The translations under genes were made by a program, and so were the position numbers. From the NCBI GenBank assembly GCA_905221605.1, contig CAJNDS010002646.1:785001-845645 (forward strand): a DNA stretch of 60,645 bases. The letters are read 5' to 3'. The stretch is from Symbiodinium natans (Eukaryota; Sar; Dinophyceae; Suessiales; Symbiodiniaceae). This document shows, piece after piece, positions 1 through 9,506 of this stretch; the first letter of the stretch is position 1; every line of letters starts with the position of its first letter. Below the pieces are notes generated by a model that did not search any database, was not told where the DNA came from, and saw nothing but the letters and a program-made list of their open reading frames with translations.

Positions 1-62
1 AAACCCTAAACGCTTAACCCTAAACCCGAAACCCTCAAACCCTAAACCCCAGCCCTAAACCC
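1..62. repeat. Interstitial telomere-type repeat (CCCTAAA)
   Basis: CCCTAAA units with point variants open the window. The block continues through the window edge, so its true length is unknown. It is followed directly by an exon-like segment. Confidence 0.9.
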
Positions 63-71
63 TATGCGCAG

Positions 72-170
72 GCGTCAAGAAGCTCCTCAGCTGCGACACG
101 GGCTCTCAAAGCTCGGAGCGCTCCAGCGACACAGGGCCGCCTAGATTGATTTCAGTGGGTTCAGCCAGGC
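72..170 (+). CDS. Exon-like segment, product unknown
   Basis: After an AG at 70-71 the frame reads GVKKLLSCDTGSQSSERSSD, then TGPPRL, and stays open to a stop at 188-190. A GTAGGG donor candidate lies at 171. The Ser-rich, GC-rich stretch stands out from the telomere repeats on both sides. No family is recognised. It could be a chance ORF; the splice sites are inferred from consensus only. Confidence 0.35.
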
Positions 171-429
171 GTAGGGTTTTGTGTGGTTAGGGTTGAGGGT
201 TTAGGGTTTGGAGTTTAGGGTTTAGGGTTAGGGTCCAGGTCCAGGTGTTTCCGGATTTAGGCTCTGGGGTTTTTAGGCGGTCGCGCTTGTTCGACTATGG
301 CCCTAGACCCTAAATAAGCCCTAAACCCTAAACCCGTCATGGCTTCAGTGTGTCCTAGGCCCAGCTTTGCGATTCTGAATGCATTTTGGGTGGGTCTGCG
401 GGGGGGGGGGGGGTCTTTCAAAGTTCGAG

Positions 430-880
430 CTGGTGGTTGCAGATTAGATTGCTAGAGTATTACTTGATTCTGTTGCTATACGATTGTATTGTAGCTTTGT
501 TGTTTTGTTATTGTGACAGTATTGTTAGAATGTGATATTGTCATATATGAAGTGGGGCTGATAATTCTTGTACCCCCTCAAAAAAAAGGCACCAAATACA
601 GACACTCACCAATATTAAACAGGAACCTTATATACACTCACCACGAACAGTAATATATAAACCCTGCTTCATATGCTTATGCTGTTCTTCTTCTCTCATG
701 ACTTTCTTATTCTGACCTCGTATCTCATATATAATCGGGAGTGTCCATGAAGTTGCGGGGCTTCGTTGTCCAGGGATTAGCTTAAGGTGAATCCGCATCC
801 ATGTGTCCCAATTCGCACATCCTCAGTCCCCTGCAAGCATCGGAATGATCTCGGGATTTGTGTGCCGAAGGAACCCTAAA
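430..880. other. AT-rich unique stretch without a recognised gene
   Basis: This is low-complexity-free, moderately AT-rich DNA with a G13 tract just before it (401-413). No convincing exon, RNA gene or repeat family was seen. A short ORF near 749 is too weak to call. Confidence 0.4.
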
Positions 881-916
881 CCCTAAACTCAAAACCCTAA
901 ACCCCCCTAAACCCCC

Positions 917-970
917 CTAAACCCTAGACAAGTTAAGCTTTAGCACTTTTGCTTGGACACGAGCACGGAG
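917..970 (+). CDS. Weak exon-like segment with a GTAAGTA donor
   Basis: The frame reads STFAWTRARSTY and runs into GTAAGTA at about 974, a textbook splice donor. The segment is short and no acceptor stands out. It lies between telomere-type repeats and the foldback element at 1068. Confidence 0.22.
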
Positions 971-1067
971 TACGTAAGTAAGCCGTGGTTATAAGTACGC
1001 TCATTGCGATGCGAAGCCAATGCAGTCATGGTGTAAGTCCCATACACTGAGCCCTAAACCCAAGCGA

Positions 1068-1213
1068 GTAAAGGAGGGACCCTTGTAAGGGACCTTGAGG
1101 TTTATTTAGAGGTCATTTAGGGGCTACTTAGGTATTATATCGGGACGATCGAAGGTGTATATAGGAGTTATATGGGGGAATAAGATTACATAAGGGTCTC
1201 TTCTAGAGGTCTA
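1068..1213. mobile_element. Foldback element, family C, copy 1
   Basis: It begins AAAGGAGGGACCCTT and ends with AGGGTCTCTTCTAGAGGTC, an imperfect inverted match to its start. A second copy at 7457-7640 shares the same order of motifs (AGGGACC, TTTAGGGGC, TATATAGG, GGAATA). It is non-coding and resembles a MITE. Confidence 0.6.
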
Positions 1214-1413
1214 ACCCTAAACCCTAACCCCTAAACCCTAAACCCTAAACCCTAAAGCCTAAAGCCTAAACCCTGAACCCTGAACCCTGAACCCTGAACC
1301 CTGAACCCTGAACCCTGAACCCTGAACCCTGAACCCTGAACCCTGAACCCTAAACCCTAAACCCTAACCCTAAATCCTAAACCCTAAACCCTAAACCCTA
1401 AACCCTGAACCCA
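1210..1413. repeat. Telomere-type array with a CCCTGAA variant block
   Basis: CCCTAAA units surround about twelve consecutive CCCTGAA units (roughly 1270-1347). The homogeneous block of one variant indicates local amplification rather than scattered point mutation. Confidence 0.9.
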
Positions 1414-1475
1414 ATCCCAAACATGAAGCAGGTACCCCATGGACCGCGCAGCCACGGAGGCCTGCCCGCTGCACT

Positions 1476-1554
1476 TTAGGGTTTAGGGTTTAGGGTTTAG
1501 GGTTTAGGGCTTAGGGCTTAGGGCTTAGGGCTTAGGGCTTAGGGCTTAGGGTTT
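1476..1554. repeat. TTTAGGG array passing into GCTTAGG variant array
   Basis: About five TTTAGGG units are followed by about six units with C in place of T (AGGGCTT). The orientation is opposite to the array at 1210-1413. Confidence 0.9.
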
Positions 1555-1617
1555 CATGGTGCGTTGAGACTCAGCCGTTCTGGGTGGAGTTCAATTTTGG
1601 AGTTTGGTTTTTTTCAG

Positions 1618-1670
1618 AGTCCCCGTTCTTGCAGGGATATGCACTCGAGGCTAATTTGGGCACACCCTAA
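1618..1670 (+). CDS. Exon-like segment with a strong acceptor and in-frame stop
   Basis: A pyrimidine tract ending TTTTTTTCAG precedes the frame SPFLQGYALEANLGTP-stop. The acceptor is among the clearest in the window. The stop (TAA) comes from the first CCCTAAA unit downstream, so this may be a terminal exon or the exon may end earlier. No family is recognised. Confidence 0.4.
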
Positions 1671-2480
1671 ACCCCAAACTCAAATCTTAACCCCAAACCC
1701 TCAGACCCAAACCCTAGCCCCAAACCCGAAACCCCTAAACCCCTGCACCCCTAACCCCTTAACCCCCTAAACCCCCAGCCCCCAAATCCCCTAAACCCTA
1801 AGCCCTAAGCCCTAAACCCTAAACCCTAAACCGTAAACCCTAAACCCTACCTCAGCCGCCCTCAGGCGCCCCATCCTGCGCCGAGAGCTCCTGGAGCCCA
1901 GAGCCTGTCGCGCATGAGCTCCTCAGTGTGGAGCCCCAGGAGAGTGATCGTTTAGGGTTTAGGGTTTAGGGGTCAGGGTTCAGGGTTTAGGGTTCAGGGT
2001 TTCGGGTTTAGGGTTTAGGGTTTAGGGTAGAGTTGGGAGGGTTGGGGCTTTTAGGGCTTCAAGGGTTTCGGGGTTCGAGGGTCTTGGGTTTTTGGGAAAC
2101 GTTTTGGGGTTTTAGGGTTCTAGGGCTTTAGGATTTTTGACTTGCAAGGTATTTGGGTTTTTTTTTAGGGTTTAAGGGTTTAGGATTTAGGGTTGAGGGC
2201 AGGTTTAAGGTTTAGGAGTCTGGGGTTGGTAGGGTCAAGGGCTTCAGGGTTGCAGGGCTTTGGCTTCCCATTTTAGCGTGGGGCCCTAAAGGGCACGCAG
2301 GGTCTGCAATGCCTTACCACTAAGACGGAGACGGTTTATAGGCTTCAGGGGTACGCTTTACGTGATTGGGGTTGAGGGGTTCTAAACTCTAAACCCTAAA
2401 CCCTGACCCCAATAAACCCCAGTTAAAACGCCAACAGTTTAGAGTTTAGGGTTCGGCTTACCGTATCCCTCAAGGCCCTA
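1660..2480. repeat. Degenerate telomere-type repeats, orientation switch near 1950
   Basis: CCCTAAA-type repeats to ~1852 give way to a GC-rich island (1855-1950). TTTAGGG-type repeats with many variants then run to ~2270, followed by mixed short blocks. The GC-rich island reads RPILRRELLEPRACRA-stop after CTCAG but is too short to call with confidence. Confidence 0.75.
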
Positions 2481-2495
2481 ACTCCCGGTGTGCAG

Positions 2496-2530
2496 AGTCC
2501 AACATCATCCTGCACTTCTTAGAAAAAATG
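2496..2530 (+). CDS. Short exon-like segment
   Basis: After GTGTGCAG the frame reads SNIILHFLEKM and then meets telomere repeats. It is very short and the donor is not clear. Confidence 0.25.
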
Positions 2531-3243
2531 CCTAAACCCTAAACCCTGTATAAACCCTAAATCCTAAACCTTAAACCCTAAACCCTAAACCTAAACCCTA
2601 TATAAACCCTAAATCCTAAACCCTAAATCCCAAAACTTAAACCCTAAACCCTAAACCCCATCTCCGCCCTGGCGTTTGGGCGATTTTCGTGCTCATAGTC
2701 CCTGAAAGAAGCCATCCCTCAACCTGCCTGTGTTTTTTGGAGGTTAAGGTTCAGACGCAGTAAGTAAGCTATTTCCCTAAACTAGCCTAAACCCTGAACC
2801 CTAAACTTTCGCCCTTCTCCAGTTGTAGGTCAGCGGGCCTCTGGAACCCTAAACAGGCACATGCCCTCGGCAACTCAACCTCCAGCAGCACGCTCATCCC
2901 AAGCCTTCATCCATTGCTAACGGGGTTTAGGGTTATGGCCCAATCCCCAAACCCCAAAGCCCCAAGCCCTAAACCCTAAACCCTAAACCCTAAACCGTCG
3001 CTCTATCCAGGTCTCGTTGCCTTCATTGCTCTTTGGCTTTGAAAGCGGGCTCCCTTGTTTCGGGCTTAGGGTTCACAAAGCAACAGAAGGCAACTCCTGG
3101 TTTCATAGTATCAGGGTTTAGGACCTTAGGGTCTGGGATTTTCGGATTCAGGATTTTTCGGGTTTTAGGATGTAGGGGTCGAAACCCTAAACCCTAAGCC
3201 CTAAACCCTAAACCCTAAACCCTAAACCCTAAACCCTAAACCC
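2531..3243. repeat. Mixed CCCTAAA blocks and short unique spacers
   Basis: Telomere-type blocks at 2531-2660, 2950-2996 and 3181-3243 are separated by unique spacers of 100-200 bp in which no gene is convincing. Confidence 0.75.
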
Positions 3244-3352
3244 GGGAGAAGGGGCGTGGGGATGATCTTGAGCACTTTTTGGGCACGTTTTAGACCCATG
3301 GCCCCAAGTCCTCCGTCCTAGCGGCTGACGTCTGAAGTCTGGTCGTTTGTTT

Positions 3353-3592
3353 CGGGGTTAGGGTTTAGGGTTTAGGGTTTTAGGGCTTTAGGGTTTTAGG
3401 GTTTTAGGGTTTTAGGGTTTTAGGGTTTTGGGGTTTTGGGTTTTAGGGTTTTAGGGTTGTAGGGTTGTAGGGTTTTAGGGTTTTAGGGTTTTTTGGGTTT
3501 CAGGGTTTTAGGGTTTTAGGGTTTTAGGGTCTTAGTGTTTTAGGGGTTTAGGGATTTAGGGTTTTAGGGTTTTAGGGTTTTAGGGGCCTGAA
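3353..3592. repeat. TTTTAGGG octamer array
   Basis: About 240 bp are dominated by GGGTTTTA, an 8-bp unit rather than 7. A smaller octamer array lies at 37201-37280. The change of unit length shows independent expansion of a variant. Confidence 0.85.
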
Positions 3593-3599
3593 CCCTAAA

Positions 3600-4310
3600 C
3601 CTTCTTGGGGTGTCAAGGCGTTTCTTTGCAGCTTGGTGGCTTCGGTTGGTGATGTGTTCTTTTGGGTCATGGCGTTAGAAGAAAAAAGGTAGGATTGTAT
3701 GTGCCCCAAACAAGGTCACACAAAACATAATAAAGCAAGCATCATGATGACTGTACTTGTGATCACACGGAGTACTGTTCTTGTTGTTCTTCGCATTCCT
3801 GCAATGGTTGGGATCGGACATGGACGGCCCCAAGGTACAAGGCCCAATATCGACCGCCAACGGGGTTCTTGTGTTGTCCCACATACATATGGGAGGGAGT
3901 ATGAGGACAGCTTGTGCTACTTGTAGGACGCACAGAGGCGAGACTCAGGGTGTTCAGGGTTCTGATACAGATCGTACCTTGCACCCTCAACCCTAAACCC
4001 AATAAGGTCTTTGGGCTTAGGGCTTACTCTCCTGCGCTCAAGATCTCTAACTTCCAAACCCTAGTTGTTGTAGGGTTTTGGCATCGGTGTTCAGGTCTTC
4101 CAATCTACGCACCCAGCACCTACACCCCTAAACCCTAGGCGCCCCAGACCAGAACCTCAGACACAAACACCAAACCCCAAACCCTAAACCCTACAGGGGT
4201 AGGTTTGAACAAAAACTGTAATTCCCCCTCAATACCCTATACCATCCTTATGAAGCCCTTAAATTCTTAAGGGGCCCCCAAACCCACCCCAGCCTAGCCC
4301 TTGAGTCTTG
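3600..4310. other. Unique stretch, no gene assigned
   Basis: Overlapping open frames occur on both strands at 3675-4138. None has splice sites, composition or a motif that favours it over the others. A few CCCTAAA units occur at 3985 and 4128-4195. Confidence 0.4.
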
Positions 4311-4314
4311 AGGC

Positions 4315-4409
4315 TTGGGATGTTTCCCCTTGCACTAACAGTCCTTAGTGGGGATTATAATCGGGGGTACAAGAATCCCTAGTAAGGACTGTTGGTATAA
4401 GGGGGAACC
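4315..4409. mobile_element. Foldback element, family A, 3' end lost at a telomere-repeat seam
   Basis: The arms are TTGGGATGTTTCCCCTT at the left and TAAGGACTGTTGGTATAAGG at the right, with an inner CTAACAGTCCTTA matching by reverse complement. Intact copies at 57103-57203 and 57984-58084 end in GGGGGAGCATCCC. Here the last bases after GGGGGAA are replaced by CCCTAAA repeats. Confidence 0.75.
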
Positions 4410-4538
4410 CTAAACCCCGAAACCGGAAACCCGAAACCCGAAACCCGAAACCCGAAACCCTAAACCCTAAACCCTAAACCCTAAACCCTAAACCCTAAAC
4501 CCTAAACCCTAAACCCTAAACCCTAAACCCTAAACCCA
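4410..4538. repeat. CCCGAAA block followed by CCCTAAA array
   Basis: About five CCCGAAA variants precede about twelve perfect CCCTAAA units, directly abutting the truncated element at 4315-4409. Confidence 0.95.
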
Positions 4539-4545
4539 ACTTGAG

Positions 4546-4647
4546 GCATGGGAGCAGCCAGAACGTCGCAGTGCTGAATCTGAATTTAGGATCGGCTCGG
4601 CGGCGCTACAGCAAGGGCTGAAACTTCCTTGGGTTAAGGGGGTTTAG
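4546..4647 (+). CDS. Exon-like segment, product unknown
   Basis: After TTGAG the frame reads EAWEQPERRSAESEFRIGSA, then ALQQGLKLPW, then a stop at 4645-4647 inside telomere-type sequence. The charged, balanced composition is protein-like. It sits between a CCCTAAA array and TTTAGGG repeats. No family is recognised. Confidence 0.45.
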   Translation, partial: AWEQPERRSAESEFRIGSAALQQGLKLPWVKGV

Positions 4648-4687
4648 GATTTAGGGTTTCGGGTTTAGGGTTTAGGGGCCCCAAGAG

Positions 4688-4738
4688 CCAGATGAAGACA
4701 AGGATCCTACTATTGGGGTACGAGGGCTCCCTAGAAGG
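4688..4738 (+). CDS. Exon-like segment, acidic then basic
   Basis: After AAGAG the frame reads PDEDKDPTIGVRGLPRR and ends at a G12 tract. It is only 40 bp past the previous exon-like segment. Short; the donor is unclear. Confidence 0.35.
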
Positions 4739-4955
4739 GGGGGGGGGGGGATTCTGGAACACCCTGTCTTGTAGAATCCTTCCCTAAACCAACCCTAAAT
4801 CCTAAACCTTAAACCCTAAACCCTACACCCTAAACCCTCATGTTTATGTGGTTTCTTGGGCCCCTATTGCAGCAAGGGTCCAAGCACTTCCTTCGTTCAC
4901 CAGTCAGAGTTTAGGGTTTAGGGTTTAGGGTCCGTGCAGCTTAGCTAGTGCATAC

Positions 4956-5147
4956 TTGGAGCCTTTCAGTCGATACCTTAGCGCCCAAAAGAACTTTTTC
5001 CCTCTTCCTAGAGTATCCTTTATTCCCATACAGAAAGGTACCAGAATGATTTGGAAATTCTATTCACCCGGTTTGAAGGTACACGATTGCTCTAGGTATG
5101 GCTACATTGCCGACGTTTGCTATAGGGATCGGAGTCATTGCTCATAG
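4956..5147 (+). CDS. Open frame of 63 codons, possibly coding
   Basis: The frame contains FSRYLSAQKNFFPLPRVSFI and later VHDCSRYGYIADVCYRDRSH. A TTTCAG lies inside it at about 4964, so an exon could start there. It is not repetitive but has no family signature. Confidence 0.25.
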   Translation: MEPFSRYLSAQKNFFPLPRVSFIPIQKGTRMIWKFYSPGLKVHDCSRYGYIADVCYRDRSHCS

Positions 5148-5277
5148 CAATTCCTCACTGTCCTCATAACCCCCCCTCCCCCAAACAAAAACAAAAAAAA
5201 ACTTTTTTCTAATTATTCAGGCCCCCATATTACCTAGTTCAGTTACCCCAAGACACCCTATGGTAGACCCTGCTCAG

Positions 5278-5309
5278 GGAAGAACCTGCTCTGCGCAGCA
5301 CCATGGCGG
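5278..5309 (+). CDS. Short exon-like segment
   Basis: CTGCTCAG precedes GGAAGAACC, and a GTTGAT donor candidate follows at 5310. The frame reads GRTCSAQHHG or REEPALRSTMAG depending on phase, so the frame is uncertain. Confidence 0.2.
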
Positions 5310-5573
5310 GTTGATCTAAATCTGGGACGGTTTAGGGTATAGGGTTTAGGGACTTGGGGTCTAGGGTTTAGGGTAAAATGATCTCTACTTTGAATGTTTA
5401 AGAAGACCAACAAGTGCTCGCTATTTAGATCGGCCTCCATGTAGAGGCATGCCCACCTGCTTCTGGCTCAAAAGTGATGCCTGAGCATGGTTAGGCGATG
5501 CTTCCAAAGAAAGGAGGGGGATGAGTGGCTCAGGGTAGTTGTGCGGGTGCATGTTTGCAGAGCCTTTGAACCC

Positions 5574-5683
5574 TACTTGGAGGTTCATGTAAGTGGGGTT
5601 ATAAGTACCCTAAGTGAGGTCAGAATAGTATAGTTACCCTACTTGTAACCCTACGTATAAGTACCCATATGAGCCTCCAAGTA
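5574..5683. mobile_element. Foldback element, family B, copy 1
   Basis: The terminal inverted arms are TACTTGGAGGTTCATG and CATATGAGCCTCCAAGTA. The centre carries GGGGTTATAAGTACCCTAAG and its inverted counterpart CTACGTATAAGTACCCAT. Further copies lie at 14577-14678 and 15599-15723. It is about 110 bp and non-coding. Confidence 0.75.
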
Positions 5684-5805
5684 AACCATGCAGCCAGGAA
5701 TTGAGGTTGCACAGGGAAGGATTCACTTTTTGCTCCAGGGTTTAGGGTTTAGGGCTTAGGGCTTAGGGTTTAAGGAGAAGCTTTGGGCCCACCCTGCCCC
5801 CACAG

Positions 5806-5892
5806 CCTTTGAAACCCCCTCGTCGCGAAGCGACGCATCTTTGTGGGTTCGTTGTTGCTGGCTTGTCTGCCGCGAAAAGAAGGCCCCGGCGG
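5806..5892 (+). CDS. Exon-like segment with hydrophobic core
   Basis: After CCCACAG the frame reads PLKPPRREATHLCGFVVAGL, then SAAKRRPRR, and runs into GTAGGG. A short hydrophobic run is flanked by basic residues, as at a membrane border. No family is recognised. Confidence 0.4.
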
Positions 5893-6002
5893 GTAGGGTT
5901 GAGAATTTAGGGTTTTCGGGTTTATAGGGTTTAGGGTTTATAGGTTTATAGGGTTAAGGGCTTAGGACTGAGGACTTGGGTGCTTTGGGCTTGGTCAGGG
6001 GC

Positions 6003-6140
6003 AAGTTGCATGGTCCCTTAATACGGTCCCTTACCTTCTGTGAACAGTTCTGAAGTATGGGTCCTTGCATTCGAAAGGGTATATGAGGGGTATGTAAGGG
6101 TTTTCTATTTAGGGCGCATACTGAGAGACCATGGAACTAC
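6003..6140. mobile_element. Foldback element, family D, copy 1
   Basis: The left arm GTTGCATGGTCCCTTAATAC and the right arm GAGACCATGGAACTAC are inverted matches. The copy at 14979-15121 has the same arms and the internal motif TTCTGAAGTRTGGGYCTT. Confidence 0.65.
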
Positions 6141-6379
6141 CCTAAGAGTTTACTGCCTTAAGAACCTACAAACTCTATAATAGCCTCAGTTTTTGGCCAA
6201 GGACCCTTAAGGATTCCTCACCATCCTAATAAGTGGTTTGAGAGTTTAGTGTTTAGGCACTTCATGTCTTTTGAGGTTCAGGGCTTCTGGCTTTTTCAGG
6301 TTTAGGCTGAGGGCTTTGGGTACGTATTGCATATTGCTTCCCTCCCCGGCCCAAACAGTGTTTTAGGGGCATGTGCTAG

Positions 6380-6520
6380 AACCCTAAACCCAAAGTCCCT
6401 CAGACCATCAGACCCTAAGACCCCCAGACCCTAAGAACCCTAGAACCCTCAGACCCTAAGACCCTAATAACCCCAAGAACCCTAAGAACCCTAAGAACCC
6501 TAAGAACCCGAAGACCCGAA
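6380..6520. repeat. CCCTAAGA / CCCTCAGA variant array
   Basis: This is a telomere-derived array whose unit is 8-9 bp (AACCCTAAG) with extra G. It directly precedes the exon-like segment at 6521. Confidence 0.8.
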
Positions 6521-6583
6521 GACCCTACGTCTTCCCTCGACTCCTTGTCCCCTGACTGTGAGGTGCTTCAGTACTTCATCTGA
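6521..6583 (+). CDS. Exon-like segment with in-frame stop
   Basis: The frame reads DPTSSLDSLSPDCEVLQYFI and then TGA. It is acidic and Ser-rich, unlike the flanking repeats. It may be a terminal exon. Confidence 0.4.
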   Translation, partial: DPTSSLDSLSPDCEVLQYFI

Positions 6584-6629
6584 ATTCTGCCGGGTTCTGC
6601 GTGTAAAGTTTGTTTAGCTTATGGGTCGG

Positions 6630-7014
6630 GTCTAGGGTTTAGGGTTTCGGGTTTAGGGTTTGAGGGTTTAGGGTTCAGGGTTTAGGGTTTAGGGTTTTGG
6701 CTTATGCGGTTTAGGATTTAGGCTTTAGGGCTTGCCGTGGGTACTGATGTTTGGAACCTAGTTGAATGGCATTTGAACCCCGACTTGCCTACTCCCGAAA
6801 GTCTCATGCCTCAGCTAAATATAGGGGTCGGAATAATTAATTACAGACAATATTCCCGTCTGGTTCCTTCATATTTCTACTATCAAAACCCTATTCTCAT
6901 TATGCAGGCCCCTATATTGCCCTAAACCCTAAACCCTAAACCCCAAACCCTAGACCCTAAACCCTAAACCCTAAACCCTAAACCCTAAACCCTAAACCCT
7001 AAACCCTAAACCCT
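6630..7014. repeat. TTTAGGG block, 190-bp unique spacer, then CCCTAAA block
   Basis: TTTAGGG-type repeats occupy ~6630-6735. The spacer 6737-6925 has an open frame (FYYQNPILIMQAPILP at its end) of doubtful coding value. Near-perfect CCCTAAA units fill 6925-7014. Confidence 0.8.
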
Positions 7015-7057
7015 CTTCTAATTATGAAGGCCCCTACATTACCCTGCTCGGGCTCAG

Positions 7058-7112
7058 GTCCTGGGCTTCTTTGCCTGCACCGCGGCGTCCTCGTTCGACA
7101 GGGATGTCGCAG
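7058..7112 (+). CDS. Exon-like segment with acceptor and donor
   Basis: GGGCTCAG precedes the frame VLGFFACTAASSFDRDVA, followed by G and a GTTATG donor candidate. The 55-bp segment starts with a short hydrophobic run. It is one of the neatest exon candidates in the first 10 kb. Confidence 0.45.
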
Positions 7113-7116
7113 GTTA

Positions 7117-7255
7117 TGGGTCTAGGGTTTAGCGTTTGGGGTTTAGGGTTTAGGGTTTCATGTACTGGGGTTTAGGGTTTAGGGTTTCATGTACTGGGGT
7201 TTAGGGTTTAGGGTTTCATGTACTGGGGTTTAGGGTTTAGGGTTTCATGTACTGT
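7117..7255. repeat. 28-bp minisatellite with telomere units
   Basis: Four tandem copies of a 28-bp unit join CATGTACTGGGG to two TTTAGGG heptamers. The composite unit shows a telomere repeat amplified together with its flank. Confidence 0.9.
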
Positions 7256-7456
7256 ATGCAAAAAGAAAGCAAAGAGTGACCAGAGAGCGCCGCGACATAC
7301 ATCAAGGTAAGTTTCCTGATTACCTGGTGTTTGGGCCTTCAGGATCTTAGTTGTGGTTGGCGTGCCCAGCCATGTTTCCTCATAGAAACAAATACTTGAT
7401 TATTTCAGGGAATCGACTATTGATACGCCTGGCGACGATTGGGGAGATCAAGGGAC

Positions 7457-7640
7457 TAAAGGAGGGACCCTTAGCAGGGACCTGAGGGGTTATTGAATTT
7501 GGGGGGGGGGGGGGGGGGATTTAGGGGCAACTTACGTATGTGGGGACTATGCAAGGTAGAGATATATATATATATATATATAGGGGTTCTATAGGAGAAT
7601 AGGATTAAGGGTCCCTTCTAGGGGTCCCTCTTTTTACCCC
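7457..7640. mobile_element. Foldback element, family C, copy 2, expanded
   Basis: The arms AAAGGAGGGACCCTTAGCAG and TTCTAGGGGTCCCTCTTT are inverted matches. Compared with copy 1 it carries a G18 tract (7501-7518) and a TA microsatellite (about 7561-7582) at internal sites. Confidence 0.65.
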
Positions 7641-7680
7641 CTTAAGGAGACCCTTTGGGAGCCCCCATCTTCGCGCTGAG

Positions 7681-7761
7681 GCCATCGAGAGACTTCTGGA
7701 CTGCGCAGAGGCGCACTGCCTCGTGCAATACGAGGCGCAGCCTGAGCCCATCGGGCCCTAA
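7681..7761 (+). CDS. Exon-like segment with in-frame stop
   Basis: After CGCGCTGAG the frame reads AIERLLDCAEAHCLVQYEAQ, then PEPIGP and TAA. The composition is amphipathic and helical, strongly protein-like. The stop overlaps the first telomere-type unit. Confidence 0.45.
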   Translation, partial: AIERLLDCAEAHCLVQYEAQPEPIGP

Positions 7762-7779
7762 AAACGAGCCCCAAAAAAG

Positions 7780-8270
7780 CCCTAAACTTTAAACCCTAAA
7801 CCCTAAACCTCAAGCCCTAAGCCCTTAACCCTGAACCCTAAGCCCCGAGCCCTAAGCCCTAAACCCTAAACCCTTATTGCCCCCAGAGCCCCAGGAGATG
7901 GAAGGGATAGCCCCTATATTAACGCCCCCACCCACCCCCTAATAGTAAACACCCCCATGTACTGCAATACCACCCTGAACCCTAACCCTAAACCCCAACC
8001 CTAAGCCTTACAAGCCCTATAGGGCATAGATGGGGGGCTTAATATGATGGGGAAGGGAAGAAGGCCCCCCTGCACAGTCAAAAAAAGCGTCTCACTCCCA
8101 TCTTTAGGGGGCCCCAGGCTCCTTGGGAGCCGGGGGTTTAGGGGTTTAGGTTTGAGTTAGGGTTTAGGGTTTTGAGGGTTAAGGTTTAGGGTTTTGAGGG
8201 TTGAGGGTTTCGGGTTTAGGGTTTAGGGTTTAGGGTTTAGGGCACCCTTAACCCTCAGGCAGCTCTTCTG
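7780..8270. repeat. Telomere-type repeats in both orientations
   Basis: CCCTAAA variants cover 7780-8030 and TTTAGGG variants 8120-8245, with a unique spacer between them that shows no gene. Confidence 0.75.
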
Positions 8271-8283
8271 CGTTCTTAGGCCC

Positions 8284-8481
8284 ATGCCTGAGCTACATGT
8301 ACTTCATAACGGGTTTATCGCTTACTGTAGGTGCTTTTACTGCCGTTTCGAGTGCAGTTACCTTGCTCATGACACCACTCAGAAGGCACCTAGGATCTTT
8401 CAAGTAGGAAGTCCTAGGCGCGAAACCCAGTCCTTAACTAGGACCCAATATCAAAAAAATAATTTCGACGAGAATGGCTAG
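8284..8481 (+). CDS. Open frame of 65 codons, possibly coding
   Basis: The frame contains PELHVLHNGFIAYCRCFYCR and ends HDTTQKAPRIFQ onward. It follows CTTCTGCGTTCTTAG, a plausible acceptor. No family is recognised and no donor is obvious. Confidence 0.25.
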   Translation: MPELHVLHNGFIAYCRCFYCRFECSYLAHDTTQKAPRIFQVGSPRRETQSLTRTQYQKNNFDENG

Positions 8482-8860
8482 TCTCTGATGTTGACGTCTT
8501 TGTTGTTTGATGTCTGCGCCTTGGAGGACTGAAGGTCCGTGCGGTGCACTGGGATGAAGCCCGAGTATAGTTGCATGTATAAATCTACCTATCTGTCAGT
8601 CGCTCTAGGCTATCTACCTGTTCTCGAATTGCTATTCGTCTGTTGCAAGCACTATGACTATGCTCTGAACACCAATTACGTACTATTTCATTGGTTATGT
8701 TTTCTATTTTGATTGTTATTTGACATCATAATCGTCCCCATCATCACCATCATCATCATCATCATCCCTATTGTTACTATTCTCGTCAGTATTACCTGTA
8801 GTTCGGCTCTCGGATCTTTATGTGCATCAGGGTGTAGGGGTACACCGTGAATCTTTCAAC
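8482..8860. other. Unique AT-rich stretch with a CAT microsatellite
   Basis: About ten CAT/CATC units occur at 8731-8766. No gene is supported. Confidence 0.5.
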
Positions 8861-9118
8861 CCTCGACCCTCAAAGCCCTGAGCCGGAACCCAAAAAAACC
8901 CAAGCCCTAATTCCTAAAAACGCCCTAAACCCTAAAAAGCCCTAAAGGCCCTACAAACCCTAAAACACCCTAAACCCCAAACAGCCCAAGAAACCCTAAA
9001 CCCCTAGACACCTTCAAAACCCACTAAACCCCAGCTGAGCCTCCGCCAGAGGAGATTGCAACCCTTAACCCTAAAGACCCTAAACCCTAAAAGCCCCACA
9101 GACCCTAAACCCGAAAAC
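8860..9118. repeat. Degenerate CCCTAAA-type repeats
   Basis: Many short variants (CCCTAAAAA, CCCTACAAA) without long perfect runs. Confidence 0.7.
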
Positions 9119-9441
9119 CCTAAATTTAAGAGCCTCCGGCTCAAGCCGCCGACCCCGCTGGAGCATAGTTGAGACTCGCTCGCATGGAAGATCATCCCCG
9201 GCAGAGTTCTGTGAATCGTTTGGGGGGGGGTAGGGGGTAGCACCAGGACAAGCTCAAGCCAAAAAGACAGGTGGGTGGGGGGGGGGGGGGGGGGGTAGGG
9301 GGTGGGGGGTGGGGGGGGGGGGGGGGGGGGGGGGGGGGGTGGGGGGGGGGGTGGGGTTGGGGGGGGGGGGGGGGGGGGGGGGGGGTGGGGGGGGTGGGGG
9401 GGGGGGGGTTGGGGGGGGGGGGGGGGGGGGTGGGGGGGGGT

Positions 9442-9506
<65 letters not shown>

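Noticed and set aside
7117-7255. CRISPR array
   Set aside because: The regular spacing is a 28-bp minisatellite without spacers, in a eukaryotic context.
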